A stretch of DNA of 64,000 bases from Vibrio sp. MedPE-SWchi. Its GTDB lineage: Bacteria > Pseudomonadota > Gammaproteobacteria > Enterobacterales > Vibrionaceae. How positions within the stretch are numbered: the first letter of the stretch is position 1; each line of letters starts with the position of its first letter. A program made the translations under genes and the position numbers. The notes under the pieces are model-generated. The model did not search any database and was not told the origin of the DNA. It saw nothing but the letters and a program-made list of their open reading frames with translations. Positions 38,691 through 47,931 of the stretch are shown here, piece after piece. Where the stretch lies: NCBI GenBank assembly GCA_001874155.1, contig MPDB01000001.1, forward strand, positions 186,001 through 250,000, given 5' to 3'.

Positions 38691-38708
38691 AGCGTACACC
38701 TGTTCACT
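38691..38708. promoter_or_regulatory. FabR-like operator upstream of fabA
   Basis: AGCGTACACCTGTTCACT is close to the FabR palindrome of E. coli fabA/fabB (AGCGTACA-N2-TGTTCGCT as I recall it), and the arms AGCGTACA and TGTTCACT are near-complementary. It lies 36 bp before the fabA start codon and would allow repression by unsaturated acyl-ACP or acyl-CoA. Confidence 0.65.
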
Positions 38709-38743
38709 AACATGCACCTATCAGAAATTGGAGTATTGATATA

Positions 38744-39262
38744 ATGCAAAACAAACGTGATTCTTACGACCGTGATGACCTACTAGCCTCAAGCCGTGGT
38801 GAACTTTTTGGCCCTGGCTACCCTCAGCTTCCTGCGCCAAATATGCTAATGATGGACCGTGTTAGCAAAATGTCTGAAACTGAAGGCGACTTTGGTAAAG
38901 GCTTAATCGTTGCTGAGTTAGATATTACTCCAGACCTATGGTTCTTTGATTGCCATTTTCCTGGTGACCCTGTAATGCCAGGTTGTTTAGGTCTTGATGC
39001 TATGTGGCAACTTGTTGGTTTCTACCTAGGTTGGGTGGGCGGTAAAGGTAAAGGTCGCGCACTTGGTGTTGGCGAAGTTAAATTTACTGGTCAAGTGTTA
39101 CCTACGGCAAAAAAAGTAACGTATGAAATCCACATGAAACGGGTTGTTAATCGCCGCCTAGTGATGGGTGTTGCTGATGGCCGTGTACTTGTTGATGGTA
39201 AAGAAATTTATGCCGCAAAAGATTTAAAAGTAGGTCTTTTCCAAGATACTTCTGCTTTTTAA
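38744..39262 (+). CDS. fabA: 3-hydroxydecanoyl-ACP dehydratase/isomerase
   Basis: A 172-residue cytoplasmic hot-dog-fold enzyme that dehydrates 3-hydroxydecanoyl-ACP and isomerises the product to the cis-3 form, the entry point of anaerobic unsaturated fatty acid synthesis. The catalytic pair is H71 ([13 protein letters not shown]) and D85 (GLDAMWQL), matching E. coli H70 and D84. It has its own terminator and a FabR-like operator. Confidence 0.97.
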   Translation: MQNKRDSYDRDDLLASSRGELFGPGYPQLPAPNMLMMDRVSKMSETEGDFGKGLIVAELDITPDLWFFDCHFPGDPVMPGCLGLDAMWQLVGFYLGWVGGKGKGRALGVGEVKFTGQVLPTAKKVTYEIHMKRVVNRRLVMGVADGRVLVDGKEIYAAKDLKVGLFQDTSAF

Positions 39263-39275
39263 CGATACATTTCTT

Positions 39276-39302
39276 AAACGACTCTCTAGAGTCGTTTTTT
39301 TA
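39276..39302 (+). terminator. Intrinsic terminator of fabA
   Basis: AAACGACTCT pairs with AGAGTCGTTT (the inner pairs may open as a loop) and is followed by a T-run, 14 bp after the fabA stop. Confidence 0.88.
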
Positions 39303-39337
39303 GTGCTAACCCTTTAGTTATAGTGCATCATAAGTAT

Positions 39338-39361
39338 ATTAAATAGCCCCTTTCGAGGCTA
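39338..39361 (-). terminator. Possible terminator of rmf
   Basis: On the minus strand TAGCCTC and GGGGCTA form a stem with one wobble pair around a GAAA tetraloop, followed by TTTAAT. The T-run is short, so this is a moderate call. It lies 30 bp after the rmf stop. Confidence 0.5.
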
Positions 39362-39391
39362 ATGTTCCTATAACTTGTATGTGGAAAGAAG

Positions 39392-39565
39392 TTATTTATA
39401 CAGGCCAGCTTGCTTGTCATCTCTGGCGTCGCGCCACCCACCTAACCAGTAAGACTTCGCATCCATTTGTTGATACGGGCAGTTTTCGGAAGATCTTCCG
39501 TTTAAACCTGCTTTATAGCCTTGAGATTGAGCTCTTTCTAAGCGGTCACGCTTTTGTCTCTTCAT
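39392..39565 (-). CDS. rmf: Ribosome modulation factor
   Basis: A 57-residue basic protein that dimerises 70S ribosomes into inactive 100S particles in stationary phase. MKRQKRDRLERAQSQGYKAG and the later CPYQ ... WLGGWRDARDD match E. coli RMF closely. ATG 39565 has GAGG 10 bases upstream; the longer reading from 39589 adds nine residues absent from the family. In E. coli rmf also follows fabA. Confidence 0.95.
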   Translation of the reverse strand: MKRQKRDRLERAQSQGYKAGLNGRSSENCPYQQMDAKSYWLGGWRDARDDKQAGLYK

Positions 39566-39675
39566 AGTGTCGTCCTCATACATGAACATGGTGTCTAAAC
39601 TACTACTATTAAACTTCTATGGAATTTTTATGACTCCATCATTAAGATTCGATCAAAACGATCCTTTTCTCAAGT

Positions 39676-39713
39676 AAAAAAAAAGCACAGCATCAAAAAT
39701 GTGATGCTGTGCT
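39676..39713 (-). terminator. Terminator of the rlmKL-grx-uup-DUF3466 operon
   Basis: GCACAGCATC / GATGCTGTGC is a perfect 10-bp stem. On the minus strand it is followed by eight or nine T. It lies 18 bp after the DUF3466 stop. Confidence 0.92.
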
Positions 39714-39730
39714 CTAGATTACAATTTAAC

Positions 39731-41368
39731 CTATTTTCTGCGCAGGCCTAGTAGGCCAAATAGTGTAAACATGGCCCAACCTATGCTTCCACCTTGTCTT
39801 TCAACGACAGGTTCTTCTATTCCACGAGGTTGAATATTACTGCTCGTCGCGCCAGCAATTGGTACCAGCTTCACAGCAACGGTTTCTTCTGTTTGGCTAC
39901 CCCCACCACAATACGAGTTGTGGGTAGTGTTGTCGTAACCGCCTGAACACTTAATCGCTGTCGCCGAGATTACACCAGCATCATTAATATCAGTCGCATC
40001 GATTATTCTGTACTGATTTGCATTACCTGTAACAATGTCATCGTTGGTTAGATTGTCAAGGTATTGCGCCTTGTTTTCAAAAATAGCTCTACGATCACTG
40101 TCTGTGTTAGTAAAGCTATATGGATAGATAAATCCGCGCAGGCGTCTAGGCTTACCATTATTCTCGCGTGTATCTTCAGCATCAATTTGCCCTACAATCT
40201 CATTGTAGTTGTTAACCGCGCCTGCTTTACCACCAGCCCCAGAGAAGAAGATGCCACCAGAAAGGAAGGTCGCTGAAGGGGTACTATTAGATGCATCTGC
40301 AACAAATATGCGATTACCAGCTGCACCATTCTCAGGATAATCTCCGCTTCGCTTCGCGGTACCAATAACTAGGAGGTTTTCGTTCATCCCTGTTGCTACA
40401 GAATTGCTATGGATAGTATCTCCACCAATCCTAGACTCAGCGCCTGAAATTCGTCTAGTTTTCCAACCGTCGGCTACGGTGTAAATAAACACGGAAGCAT
40501 CATAATAATTGTCATCACTAAATGTATTATAACCTACTGAAAAGATGTCAGTGCCATCCACAACAATGTCGCGCATACTGCCTTGCGCCAATAATTCACC
40601 ATCTTTAGGCGTGTTACTGTTTTCCCACGGTATCTCGGTTACAGCACCTGTGTTATCCCAAATAGCAGCTTTAGATACATGGTGAGTACCTTGATCGTTA
40701 CTATAAGTCCTTGCAACACTGCCTACAGTATATGCTGAAGTAGTAGTCGCCTTCCAAGCTCTTGACTGTTTCCAATCACTTCCTGTCTCGATAGGTAGCA
40801 CAGGACTCACAGCTTTATTACGTGTTCCACCAGCTACGCTTTGATTTCCCACTGGATCTGCAGAATCGGTTAGGCTGTTAATTATATTGTTATATTCATT
40901 TGTATAAGCAGTAATATTCCCTTCAACAAAGGCCAACGCGTTTTGTGTGCCATTATTTAACTCGTTATTCCAAGCAGACCAGTGCTCTTCAGCCCAAGAA
41001 TCACACGTGGCATATAATAGCTCACGATAACAATAAAATTTAAAGTCATCATAATCTTGGATATAGCTAAAACTACGATCCATTGCAAACGGAGATTCTT
41101 CTCTATAGCTAACTCCGTCGACCGTTACTCTAGTCTCAGCCGCTAATTCAAAATCACTACCAATACACGAAGTTCCAAAACAGCCCATTGACCCACCTAC
41201 GGTACTAGGCTTAATTGCAACGCCATAAACTTCGTTATAACTAGTAACGTTTGAAATATGAGTAGGGACACTAACTTCTTCAATAGTGTACAGAGCTGCA
41301 TTTGCAGTCGTCGCAGCTAACACTGTTGCCGCAATAGAGGATAATTTAAATACTTTACTACTTGTCAA
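39731..41368 (-). CDS. DUF3466 secreted protein with GlyGly-CTERM tail
   Basis: A 545-residue exported protein with N-terminal signal (SKVFKLSSIAATVLAATTANA) and a large domain rich in short repeats like those of DUF3466. The C-terminus QGGSIGWAMFTLFGLLGLRRK is a GlyGly-CTERM signal: Gly-Gly, one membrane helix and a basic end, processed by rhombosortase in Vibrio. I place the start at TTG 41368, right after the uup stop with AGGAAA upstream; a start at 41407 would lie inside uup and add an atypical leader. Function unknown. Confidence 0.82.
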   Translation of the reverse strand: MTSSKVFKLSSIAATVLAATTANAALYTIEEVSVPTHISNVTSYNEVYGVAIKPSTVGGSMGCFGTSCIGSDFELAAETRVTVDGVSYREESPFAMDRSFSYIQDYDDFKFYCYRELLYATCDSWAEEHWSAWNNELNNGTQNALAFVEGNITAYTNEYNNIINSLTDSADPVGNQSVAGGTRNKAVSPVLPIETGSDWKQSRAWKATTTSAYTVGSVARTYSNDQGTHHVSKAAIWDNTGAVTEIPWENSNTPKDGELLAQGSMRDIVVDGTDIFSVGYNTFSDDNYYDASVFIYTVADGWKTRRISGAESRIGGDTIHSNSVATGMNENLLVIGTAKRSGDYPENGAAGNRIFVADASNSTPSATFLSGGIFFSGAGGKAGAVNNYNEIVGQIDAEDTRENNGKPRRLRGFIYPYSFTNTDSDRRAIFENKAQYLDNLTNDDIVTGNANQYRIIDATDINDAGVISATAIKCSGGYDNTTHNSYCGGGSQTEETVAVKLVPIAGATSSNIQPRGIEEPVVERQGGSIGWAMFTLFGLLGLRRK

Positions 41369-41370
41369 AA

Positions 41371-43287
41371 TTAACTTTCCTGTTGCATAGCTTCGAGCTC
41401 TTCCCATCGCTCGAAAGCAGATTCTAACTCCTGCTCAGTAGCAGAGAGTTTATCTAATGTTGTTTGAGTCTCATCAATAGACTTAGCAAAGAAACTAGGA
41501 TCATTTACTGCAGTCTGTAATGCTTCTATTTCTTGCTCTAACTCTTCTAAACGCGCTGGCAAGGATTCCAATTCTCTTTGCAGCTTATAAGATAACTTCT
41601 TCGGTTTAGCCTTTGAAACTGCCTTTTTGGGAGTTTCCTCAACTACTTTCTTTGATTCTGTCGGTTTTTGCGCCAAACGAGCCTTGTTGACCTGCGCTCT
41701 TTGCTGTTGAGCGTCGTGATAACCACCAACAAATTCTTCAATTACACCATTACCTTCAAAGATCCAACTTGTCATCACCGTGTTATCGACAAATTGGCGA
41801 TCGTGACTAACAAGAAGAAGTGTACCCTGATAGTTGGCAAGTAAATCTTCCAAAAGTTCCAAAGTTTCGATATCTAAATCGTTCGTTGGTTCATCTAAAA
41901 TCAATAAATTGTTTTGTTTTAGGAAGATTCTCGCTAAGAGTAGACGGTTTTTCTCACCACCCGACAAAGCTTTAACAGGTGTACGTGCGCGCTTGGGTGC
42001 AAACAAAAAATCTTGCAAATAACTGAGTGCATGACGTTCGCGACCGCCAACCATAACCTCTTGCTTACCATCGGCGAGATTATCAATAACCGACTTTTCA
42101 GGATCGAGAATCTCTCTGTATTGATCGAAATAAGCCACTTCAAGCTTAGTACCGCAGTGCAAGCGGCCGGAATCTGGTTGTAACTTATCGAGCAGGAGTT
42201 TAAGCAACGTACTCTTACCGCAGCCATTTGGACCGATCAGTGCAATGCGGTCTCCGCGCATTATATTGAAACTGAAGTTAGAGACTATTGTTTTACCTTC
42301 AATTTGGTAATTGATATTTTCGGCCTCAAACACAATCTTGCCAGAGCGTGCCGCAGTATCAATATTAAGGTTAACCTTGCCTTGCACTTCACGGCGATTA
42401 CCGCGCTCCTCTCGAAGCTTCTTGAGCGCACGTACTCGCCCTTCGTTACGGGTTCTACGTGCCTTTATACCTTGTCTAATCCAGACCTCTTCTTGTGCTA
42501 GCTTTTTATCGAATTCAGCGTTCTGCATTTCTTCGACACGCAACAGCTCTTCTTTCTCTACTAAATAGTTCTCGTAGTCGCCTGGGAACGAATTCAATTT
42601 ACCTCGATCGAGATCTACAATCCGTGTCGCCATAGACTTGATAAAAGCGCGATCGTGAGAAATGAAGATAATTGAACCGCGAAAATCTTTAAGGTAATTC
42701 TCTAACCACTCAATCGTAGTGACGTCTAAATGGTTCGTTGGCTCATCGAGAAGAAGAACGTCAGGATCACTCACAAGTGCTCGCGCAAGAGCCGCTTTAC
42801 GCTGCCAACCACCAGACAAGTCGGTTAACTTAGTTGATTCGTCGAGCTTTAAAGACGCAAGAACGTTCTTGATTCTGTCTTCGAAACGCCATGCATTAGC
42901 ATGGTCGAGTTGATCTTGTATACGGGCTAACTTATTGATATTCGATTCACTCGGATCTGTCACCATAAGATCCAGCAGATCATGGTAGATCTTGAGCTTC
43001 TCACCCACTTCAGCCAGACCGCCAGATACATAATCGAATACGGTGCCCTCTTCGTTTCTTGGGGGATCTTGTTCAAGACGCGATACTACGACATCCTGAG
43101 TAATGGTTAACTTGCCGTCATCCATTATAACGTTCCCGGAAAGAACCTTCATTAAGGTCGACTTTCCAGCACCGTTACGACCAACTAAACAAACTCTTTC
43201 ATTTTCTTGTAACGCAAAATCTGAGTGATCAAGCAGTGGATGATCACCAAAAGCTAATAATCCATTATGAATGGTAAGTAATGCCAT
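41371..43287 (-). CDS. uup: ABC-F ATPase Uup
   Basis: A 638-residue soluble protein with two ABC domains (Walker A GRNGAGKST and GPNGCGKST; signatures LSGGWQRKAALARA and LSGGEKNRLLLAR; Walker B LLLDEPT and LILDEPT) and a C-terminal coiled coil that binds DNA in E. coli Uup. It is linked to ribosome function and to limiting precise transposon excision. Its start overlaps the glutaredoxin-like gene by 23 bp. Confidence 0.95.
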   Translation of the reverse strand: MALLTIHNGLLAFGDHPLLDHSDFALQENERVCLVGRNGAGKSTLMKVLSGNVIMDDGKLTITQDVVVSRLEQDPPRNEEGTVFDYVSGGLAEVGEKLKIYHDLLDLMVTDPSESNINKLARIQDQLDHANAWRFEDRIKNVLASLKLDESTKLTDLSGGWQRKAALARALVSDPDVLLLDEPTNHLDVTTIEWLENYLKDFRGSIIFISHDRAFIKSMATRIVDLDRGKLNSFPGDYENYLVEKEELLRVEEMQNAEFDKKLAQEEVWIRQGIKARRTRNEGRVRALKKLREERGNRREVQGKVNLNIDTAARSGKIVFEAENINYQIEGKTIVSNFSFNIMRGDRIALIGPNGCGKSTLLKLLLDKLQPDSGRLHCGTKLEVAYFDQYREILDPEKSVIDNLADGKQEVMVGGRERHALSYLQDFLFAPKRARTPVKALSGGEKNRLLLARIFLKQNNLLILDEPTNDLDIETLELLEDLLANYQGTLLLVSHDRQFVDNTVMTSWIFEGNGVIEEFVGGYHDAQQQRAQVNKARLAQKPTESKKVVEETPKKAVSKAKPKKLSYKLQRELESLPARLEELEQEIEALQTAVNDPSFFAKSIDETQTTLDKLSATEQELESAFERWEELEAMQQES

Positions 43288-43507
43288 TTTTATCCAACCA
43301 GGTATTTAATTCTTGTGAGTTAAAAGGCCAATTAAGTTCCGACTGATTGAATTTAACAACCGGAATAGTGACCCCGTAACGCGAAAATAGTGTGTCGTCA
43401 AACGCGATATCCACGACCTCAATGTCGAGGTTTAACTGAGTCGCATTCAGTAGCTCTAATGCCATCTCACAAAGATGGCACCCTTCCGTGCTGTATAAAG
43501 TAATCAA
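43265..43507 (-). CDS. Glutaredoxin-family protein
   Basis: An 80-residue thioredoxin-fold protein with a CHLC active site (YSTEGCHLCEMAL) and the cis-Pro loop GVTIPVVKF, typical of the short glutaredoxin-like (DUF836) family found beside rlmKL and uup in Vibrio. It probably handles disulfides in the cytoplasm; partner unknown. It lies 13 bp after rlmKL, and its stop lies inside uup. Confidence 0.9.
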   Translation of the reverse strand: MITLYSTEGCHLCEMALELLNATQLNLDIEVVDIAFDDTLFSRYGVTIPVVKFNQSELNWPFNSQELNTWLDKNGITYHS

Positions 43508-43520
43508 AACACTACCTTAA

Positions 43521-45647
43521 TTATTTGTTTTCGTGCGTAATTAGCCAGCAGTTGTGGATATGCTTATTTCTTGAGAAATCGAGAGGCAATGTTGAAGATG
43601 AAATATTCTTCGCTTTCAAACCCAGTTCTTTTAACGCATCAACATCCATTTTGAAGTGGCGTTTATTATTAGAGAAAACAATCGTACCCTCTTCTCTTAA
43701 TAATCGCTTAAGGTCCGTCATTAACTGAATGTGATCACGCTGAATGTCGAAAGATTGCTCCATGCGCTTAGAGTTTGAGAACGTAGGCGGATCGATAAAG
43801 ATTAAATCGTATTGATTATCTGAGTGACTTAACCACTTTAAGCAGTCAGCTTGCTCAAACTTATGCTCGCGACCAACTTTACCATTTAAGGTCATGTTAT
43901 CTTTCGCCCACTCTAAGTAAGTATTAGACATATCGACTGTCGTCGTTGATTTAGCGCCACCACACGCAGCGTGCACTGTCGCTGAACCCGTGTAAGCAAA
44001 TAGATTTAAGAAGTCTTTACCTGCCGCCATCTCGCCAAGCTTACGACGTGTGATCTTATGATCCAAGAATAAACCTGTGTCTAAGTAATCATGAAGATTC
44101 ACGATAAGCTTAACGCCATACTCATGAACTTCGAGTCGCTCTGATTGTTGACCGAGCTTTTGATACTGTGAACGGCCCTTCTGCTTTTCACGAACCTTAA
44201 GAACCACTTTATTGGCTTCGATGCCAGTTACGTCTATCGCAGCTCGAATAACATCGGTTAGACGTCGTTTCGCCGTCTCTTCAGGAATGTCTTTAGGGGC
44301 TGCGTATTCTTGGATAACTAAATGATCAAGGTAGATATCGATAGCGACGTTATATTCAGGTAGGTCAGCATCATAAATGCGGTAACACTCTAATTCCTCT
44401 TTACGAGCCCATTTACCAATTTTCCCAATGTTCTTCTTCAATCGATTAGAAAAGTCTGGTGCTATCACTGCCGCTTCTTTGCTCCTATCGACTGAGTCAG
44501 CACGTTTTGCAGAAATAGAATAGTTTTTTTGGTGACACGGTAACGCACCATTATTCAACTTATAGGTTTTATCCGCTCTCATTCTGATACAAGCTAACAA
44601 TTCCTCAGAACTCGAGAATATGGATGCCTTGCTACCACCGAATTCAGTTTTTAACTGAGCACCAAATGCGGTATAGAGTGCAATAAGGCCAGGATGAGTG
44701 CCAAGACGCTCACCGTAAGGCGGGTTCGATACAATCACACCTGATTCAAACCCTTCTGGACGCTTCAATTCCGCCGCATCTGACAGCTCAAATTGAATAA
44801 AGCTTCCAACCCCTGCGCGACGAGCATTATCACGTGCCGTTTTTAAAACTCTTTCATCGTTATCAAAGCCAAAGAACTTACAGTCAATTTTATTGACACC
44901 ACGGCGAGACTGCACAGAAGCTTCTGCTTTAATCTCTGTCCATAGTTCTGAGTCAAAATCTTCTAAGCACTCAAAGCCCCACTTCTCACGCTTGATACCA
45001 GGTGCAATATTTGCGGCCATCATTGCAGCTTCAATCACTAGCGTGCCAGAACCACACATAGGGTCTAAGAATGGTTTTTCCGCATCCCAACCACTTCTTA
45101 GAATAATAGCAGCAGCAAGAGTTTCTCTTAGAGGTGCTCGGCCTGACTCAGGGCGGTATCCGCGTTGGTGTAAGCCGCCCCCAACCATGTCGATGCCCAA
45201 GATTGCTTTGTCACGGTGAAGACGGACATGAATGCGAAGATCGGCTTGATCTTTACTGATCGAGGGCCTTGGGAGGTCCTTCTTGGTGAAACAGTCAACG
45301 ATGGCATCCTTAACTTTCATAGCGCCATACTGGCTATTACGAATCTCTCGGTTGGTACCGTTAAAATCCACAACAAACTTCTTCGAACTATGGAAATGAT
45401 TGACCCAGTTTATAGCCGTTGCCGACAAATACAGGTCCATATCGTCGTTACAAGTAAATTCAGAAAGAACACGAACAAATCTTGAAGCCAATCGACTCCA
45501 TAAGCAGCAACGATAAATTTGTTCAGTTGACGCTTTAAACTTAACTCCTGCTTGAACAGGTTTAGGATTTTGAATGCCTAATTTGATTAGCTCTTCAACC
45601 AGTAAGTTTTCAAGGCCGTTTGAGGTAACTGCTAGATATTGATGCAT
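43521..45647 (-). CDS. rlmL: Bifunctional 23S rRNA methyltransferase RlmKL
   Basis: A 708-residue fusion. The N-terminal half has a THUMP domain and the m2G2445 methyltransferase ([22 protein letters not shown]); the C-terminal half is the m7G2069 methyltransferase ([28 protein letters not shown]). Both modify 23S rRNA during 50S assembly. It is the first gene of an operon ending at the terminator at 39676. Confidence 0.96.
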   Translation of the reverse strand: MHQYLAVTSNGLENLLVEELIKLGIQNPKPVQAGVKFKASTEQIYRCCLWSRLASRFVRVLSEFTCNDDMDLYLSATAINWVNHFHSSKKFVVDFNGTNREIRNSQYGAMKVKDAIVDCFTKKDLPRPSISKDQADLRIHVRLHRDKAILGIDMVGGGLHQRGYRPESGRAPLRETLAAAIILRSGWDAEKPFLDPMCGSGTLVIEAAMMAANIAPGIKREKWGFECLEDFDSELWTEIKAEASVQSRRGVNKIDCKFFGFDNDERVLKTARDNARRAGVGSFIQFELSDAAELKRPEGFESGVIVSNPPYGERLGTHPGLIALYTAFGAQLKTEFGGSKASIFSSSEELLACIRMRADKTYKLNNGALPCHQKNYSISAKRADSVDRSKEAAVIAPDFSNRLKKNIGKIGKWARKEELECYRIYDADLPEYNVAIDIYLDHLVIQEYAAPKDIPEETAKRRLTDVIRAAIDVTGIEANKVVLKVREKQKGRSQYQKLGQQSERLEVHEYGVKLIVNLHDYLDTGLFLDHKITRRKLGEMAAGKDFLNLFAYTGSATVHAACGGAKSTTTVDMSNTYLEWAKDNMTLNGKVGREHKFEQADCLKWLSHSDNQYDLIFIDPPTFSNSKRMEQSFDIQRDHIQLMTDLKRLLREEGTIVFSNNKRHFKMDVDALKELGLKAKNISSSTLPLDFSRNKHIHNCWLITHENK

Positions 45648-45659
45648 AGTGCTCTTTAA

Positions 45660-46066
45660 CTATTAAAAAATGACCCCGCATTATACCTGACTATCTAATT
45701 ATTGATCAGTCGATCCGATAAATTTATTAGTTTCTTTTCTTTAAGTGACCATTTTTAAGTCACTTTTTAAATGGTGCTTCCTTACTACCTAGAACACTCC
45801 CGCTAAAACTATTTTCTACACGAAATGGGGCTCAAAGCCGAAGTGAATACTTATTCTCGTCACTTTTGGTATATACCAGTGAGTATTTATTGCTGTAATT
45901 TAGTTACAAGCAGCGTGTAAAATGGGAATAAACGGGCATATGTTCGACAGAGCGTCCCTATTTTCAATTTAAAAAGGTGGAAAAAAAGTTGAAATAATAG
46001 ATGCAGTTCACCGTCAGTGAGACAATTGTGTTCACTGGGTAAGCAATTTTGGAGGAATTTAGAGAC
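45660..46066. other. Gene-free region between rlmKL and zapC terminator
   Basis: About 400 bp without a supported gene. It contains a hairpin AAGTGAC-N9-GTCACTT (45743-45765) and a perfect palindrome TGGTATATACCA (45867-45878) flanked by CACTT and GTGAG. A 69-codon minus-strand frame (45887-46096) runs through the zapC terminator and looks spurious. The space could hold the rlmKL promoter and perhaps a small RNA. In E. coli ycbX lies between rlmL and zapC; no trace of it is seen here. Confidence 0.5.
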
Positions 46067-46090
46067 AAAAAAATCGGCCATAGGCCGATT
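46067..46090 (-). terminator. Terminator of zapC
   Basis: AATCGGCC / GGCCGATT is an 8-bp stem around a 3-base loop. On the minus strand it is followed by seven T, 24 bp after the zapC stop. Confidence 0.9.
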
Positions 46091-46114
46091 AAACACGTAA
46101 AGGAACGGAAGGTA

Positions 46115-46657
46115 CTAGCCGACTAAAGCAATCGGCTGAGTTTGGAACATGGAATTGGCTAGAGCCATTCGGTCATGCATAACCTTTATTGCCTGGCCGA
46201 ATACGAGCTGTTTTGTTGAGGTAAGCTCAAAAACCTCAATATCTATCGACGCAACTAAACTCGCTGACTCACCCACTTCTAAGATAATGAAGCAGCCGTC
46301 ACTATGCTGGTTTGATAATCTTACAATATCCCCTTCTGAGGGCATACAATCGCCATGTTGAGCATCAAAAAACCAGCTTTTAGGTTGTACTGGCTTATGG
46401 AAACGTTTCGCTGCAACGCAGTATAGCGCAAGCTCTGCTTGTCGAGGCTCACTTAGAGGGAGTAAAGATATTTGTTCTTTGAATGTTTGAAATGCTGAAG
46501 CATCGTCAACCGAAAATTCATTGATACCTACAGCGCAATCAACTAGGAGCTTTCGAGGTAGATTGGTTTTAAATACGATATCATCGCCAAGGTCCAGCAT
46601 TAAATTGCTCTCCTTGTCATCGTAGTACCAAGTCCATTTGTCGCTGGGTTTAAGCAT
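46115..46657 (-). CDS. zapC: Cell division protein ZapC
   Basis: A 180-residue cytoplasmic protein of the ZapC family, which bundles FtsZ filaments and stabilises the Z ring. The opening KPSDKWTWYYDDKESNLMLDL and the FSVDDASAF and QPKSWFF blocks match E. coli ZapC (180 aa). As in E. coli it lies between pyrD and rlmL. The division-linked MatP lies 10 kb away. Confidence 0.92.
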   Translation of the reverse strand: MLKPSDKWTWYYDDKESNLMLDLGDDIVFKTNLPRKLLVDCAVGINEFSVDDASAFQTFKEQISLLPLSEPRQAELALYCVAAKRFHKPVQPKSWFFDAQHGDCMPSEGDIVRLSNQHSDGCFIILEVGESASLVASIDIEVFELTSTKQLVFGQAIKVMHDRMALANSMFQTQPIALVG

Positions 46658-46753
46658 CGTATCACTCTCTAATTGTACGAATTATCAATCCATTAGGTAA
46701 GCTGCTTACTTACCTATCACTGTTGATTAAAATAATTCTACGAGTGAATCAAT

Positions 46754-46788
46754 AAAAAAAAAGAGGAAATGATTTCTCATTCCCTCTT
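46754..46788 (-). terminator. Terminator of pyrD
   Basis: On the minus strand AAGAGGGAATGA pairs with TCATTTCCTCTT (one wobble) around a GAAA tetraloop, followed by nine T. It lies 85 bp beyond pyrD. Confidence 0.88.
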
Positions 46789-46819
46789 AGAAAGTGAATC
46801 TAGGAGCACATAATTAAAA

Positions 46820-46832
46820 GTGACAACGTCAT
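46820..46832. other. Candidate matS site between pyrD and zapC
   Basis: GTGACAACGTCAT matches the MatP consensus GTGACRNYGTCAC at 12 of 13 positions; only the last base differs. It is intergenic. Confidence 0.5.
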
Positions 46833-46872
46833 CTTATATAAGTGAGCTCTATATAATTGACGATCATAATAC

Positions 46873-47883
46873 TCAAAGATTTTTAACGATGTTTTGTACT
46901 AGCTTAGGCCCATGGTAAATAAAGCCTGAGTAAACCTGTACTAACTGGGCACCAGCCATCAGTTTCTCTTTTGCTGAAACATAAGAGTCAACACCACCCA
47001 CCCCAATGATCGGAAGTTTGTCTCCTAATTCTTCATGCAAACGACGTACAACCTCAGTGCTTCTCGCCTGTACCGGTCGACCACTCAGCCCACCCGCTTC
47101 GTTCGCATGTTTCATCCCTTCAACAATAGAACGATCCAACGTCGTATTCGTTGCAATAACACCATCAATCTGACTCTTGATCAACGACTCACAAATTTGG
47201 CTTATCTCGTCATCACTAAGATCCGGCGCGATCTTCAGTGCGAGTGGCACATACTTACCGTGTTTTTCTGCAAGTTCTGTTTGCTTCGCTTTTAATTCTG
47301 ACAATAGCTCATCAAGCGCTTCGCCGTATTGTAAGCTGCGTAACCCTGGAGTATTTGGCGACGAAATATTAACCGCGATATAATCTGCGTACTGATAGAC
47401 TTTGTCCATACAGATCAAATAATCTTCAGCACCCTTTTCTATCGGTGTATCTTTATTCTTGCCAATGTTAATGCCAAGAATACAACTGTATTTCGCTTTC
47501 TTCACATTCTCGACGAGATTATCGACACCTAGGTTGTTAAAGCCCATGCGATTAATAATCCCTTCAGCTTCGACTAAGCGAAACAATCTTGGCTTATCAT
47601 TTCCTGATTGAGGGCGAGGAGTAACAGTACCAACCTCAACAAATCCAAAACCCATCGCATCGAACGCTTCGATACACTCACCATTTTTGTCTAAGCCTGC
47701 GGCAAGCCCAACTGGGTTTTTAAAAGTTAAACCCATGCACTCAACAGTGCGTGCTGGTAATTGTTGGCGGTAAAGTAGATCGAGTGGCGTCCCCGTCACT
47801 CGTTTGAAATTTTGAATTGCTAGATCATGTGCCTTTTCGGCATCAAGTTGGAAAAAGCCAGTTCTGGCTAGACGGTAAAGCAT
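46873..47883 (-). CDS. pyrD: Dihydroorotate dehydrogenase (quinone), class 2
   Basis: A 336-residue FMN enzyme, the same length as E. coli PyrD, that oxidises dihydroorotate to orotate and reduces membrane quinone in pyrimidine synthesis. Visible blocks include the N-terminal helix for membrane contact ([21 protein letters not shown]), [25 protein letters not shown] with the catalytic-Ser region of class 2, and the phosphate-binding GVGGVDS. ATG 47883 has GGAGG just upstream; the longer reading from 47925 crosses the gdh terminator. Confidence 0.97.
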   Translation of the reverse strand: MLYRLARTGFFQLDAEKAHDLAIQNFKRVTGTPLDLLYRQQLPARTVECMGLTFKNPVGLAAGLDKNGECIEAFDAMGFGFVEVGTVTPRPQSGNDKPRLFRLVEAEGIINRMGFNNLGVDNLVENVKKAKYSCILGINIGKNKDTPIEKGAEDYLICMDKVYQYADYIAVNISSPNTPGLRSLQYGEALDELLSELKAKQTELAEKHGKYVPLALKIAPDLSDDEISQICESLIKSQIDGVIATNTTLDRSIVEGMKHANEAGGLSGRPVQARSTEVVRRLHEELGDKLPIIGVGGVDSYVSAKEKLMAGAQLVQVYSGFIYHGPKLVQNIVKNL

Positions 47884-47900
47884 TGTGCCTCCGAAAGAAT

Positions 47901-47923
47901 AAAAAGCCCCGTATCGACGGGGC
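47901..47923 (-). terminator. Terminator of the NAD-glutamate dehydrogenase gene
   Basis: GCCCCGT / ACGGGGC with a 4-base loop is followed on the minus strand by TTTTTA. It lies between the dehydrogenase stop and pyrD. Confidence 0.88.
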
Positions 47924-47931
47924 ATTATTAT

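Noticed and set aside
45887-46096. A 69-codon minus-strand frame
   Set aside because: It begins at the zapC terminator stem, has no ribosome site and its translation resembles no protein.
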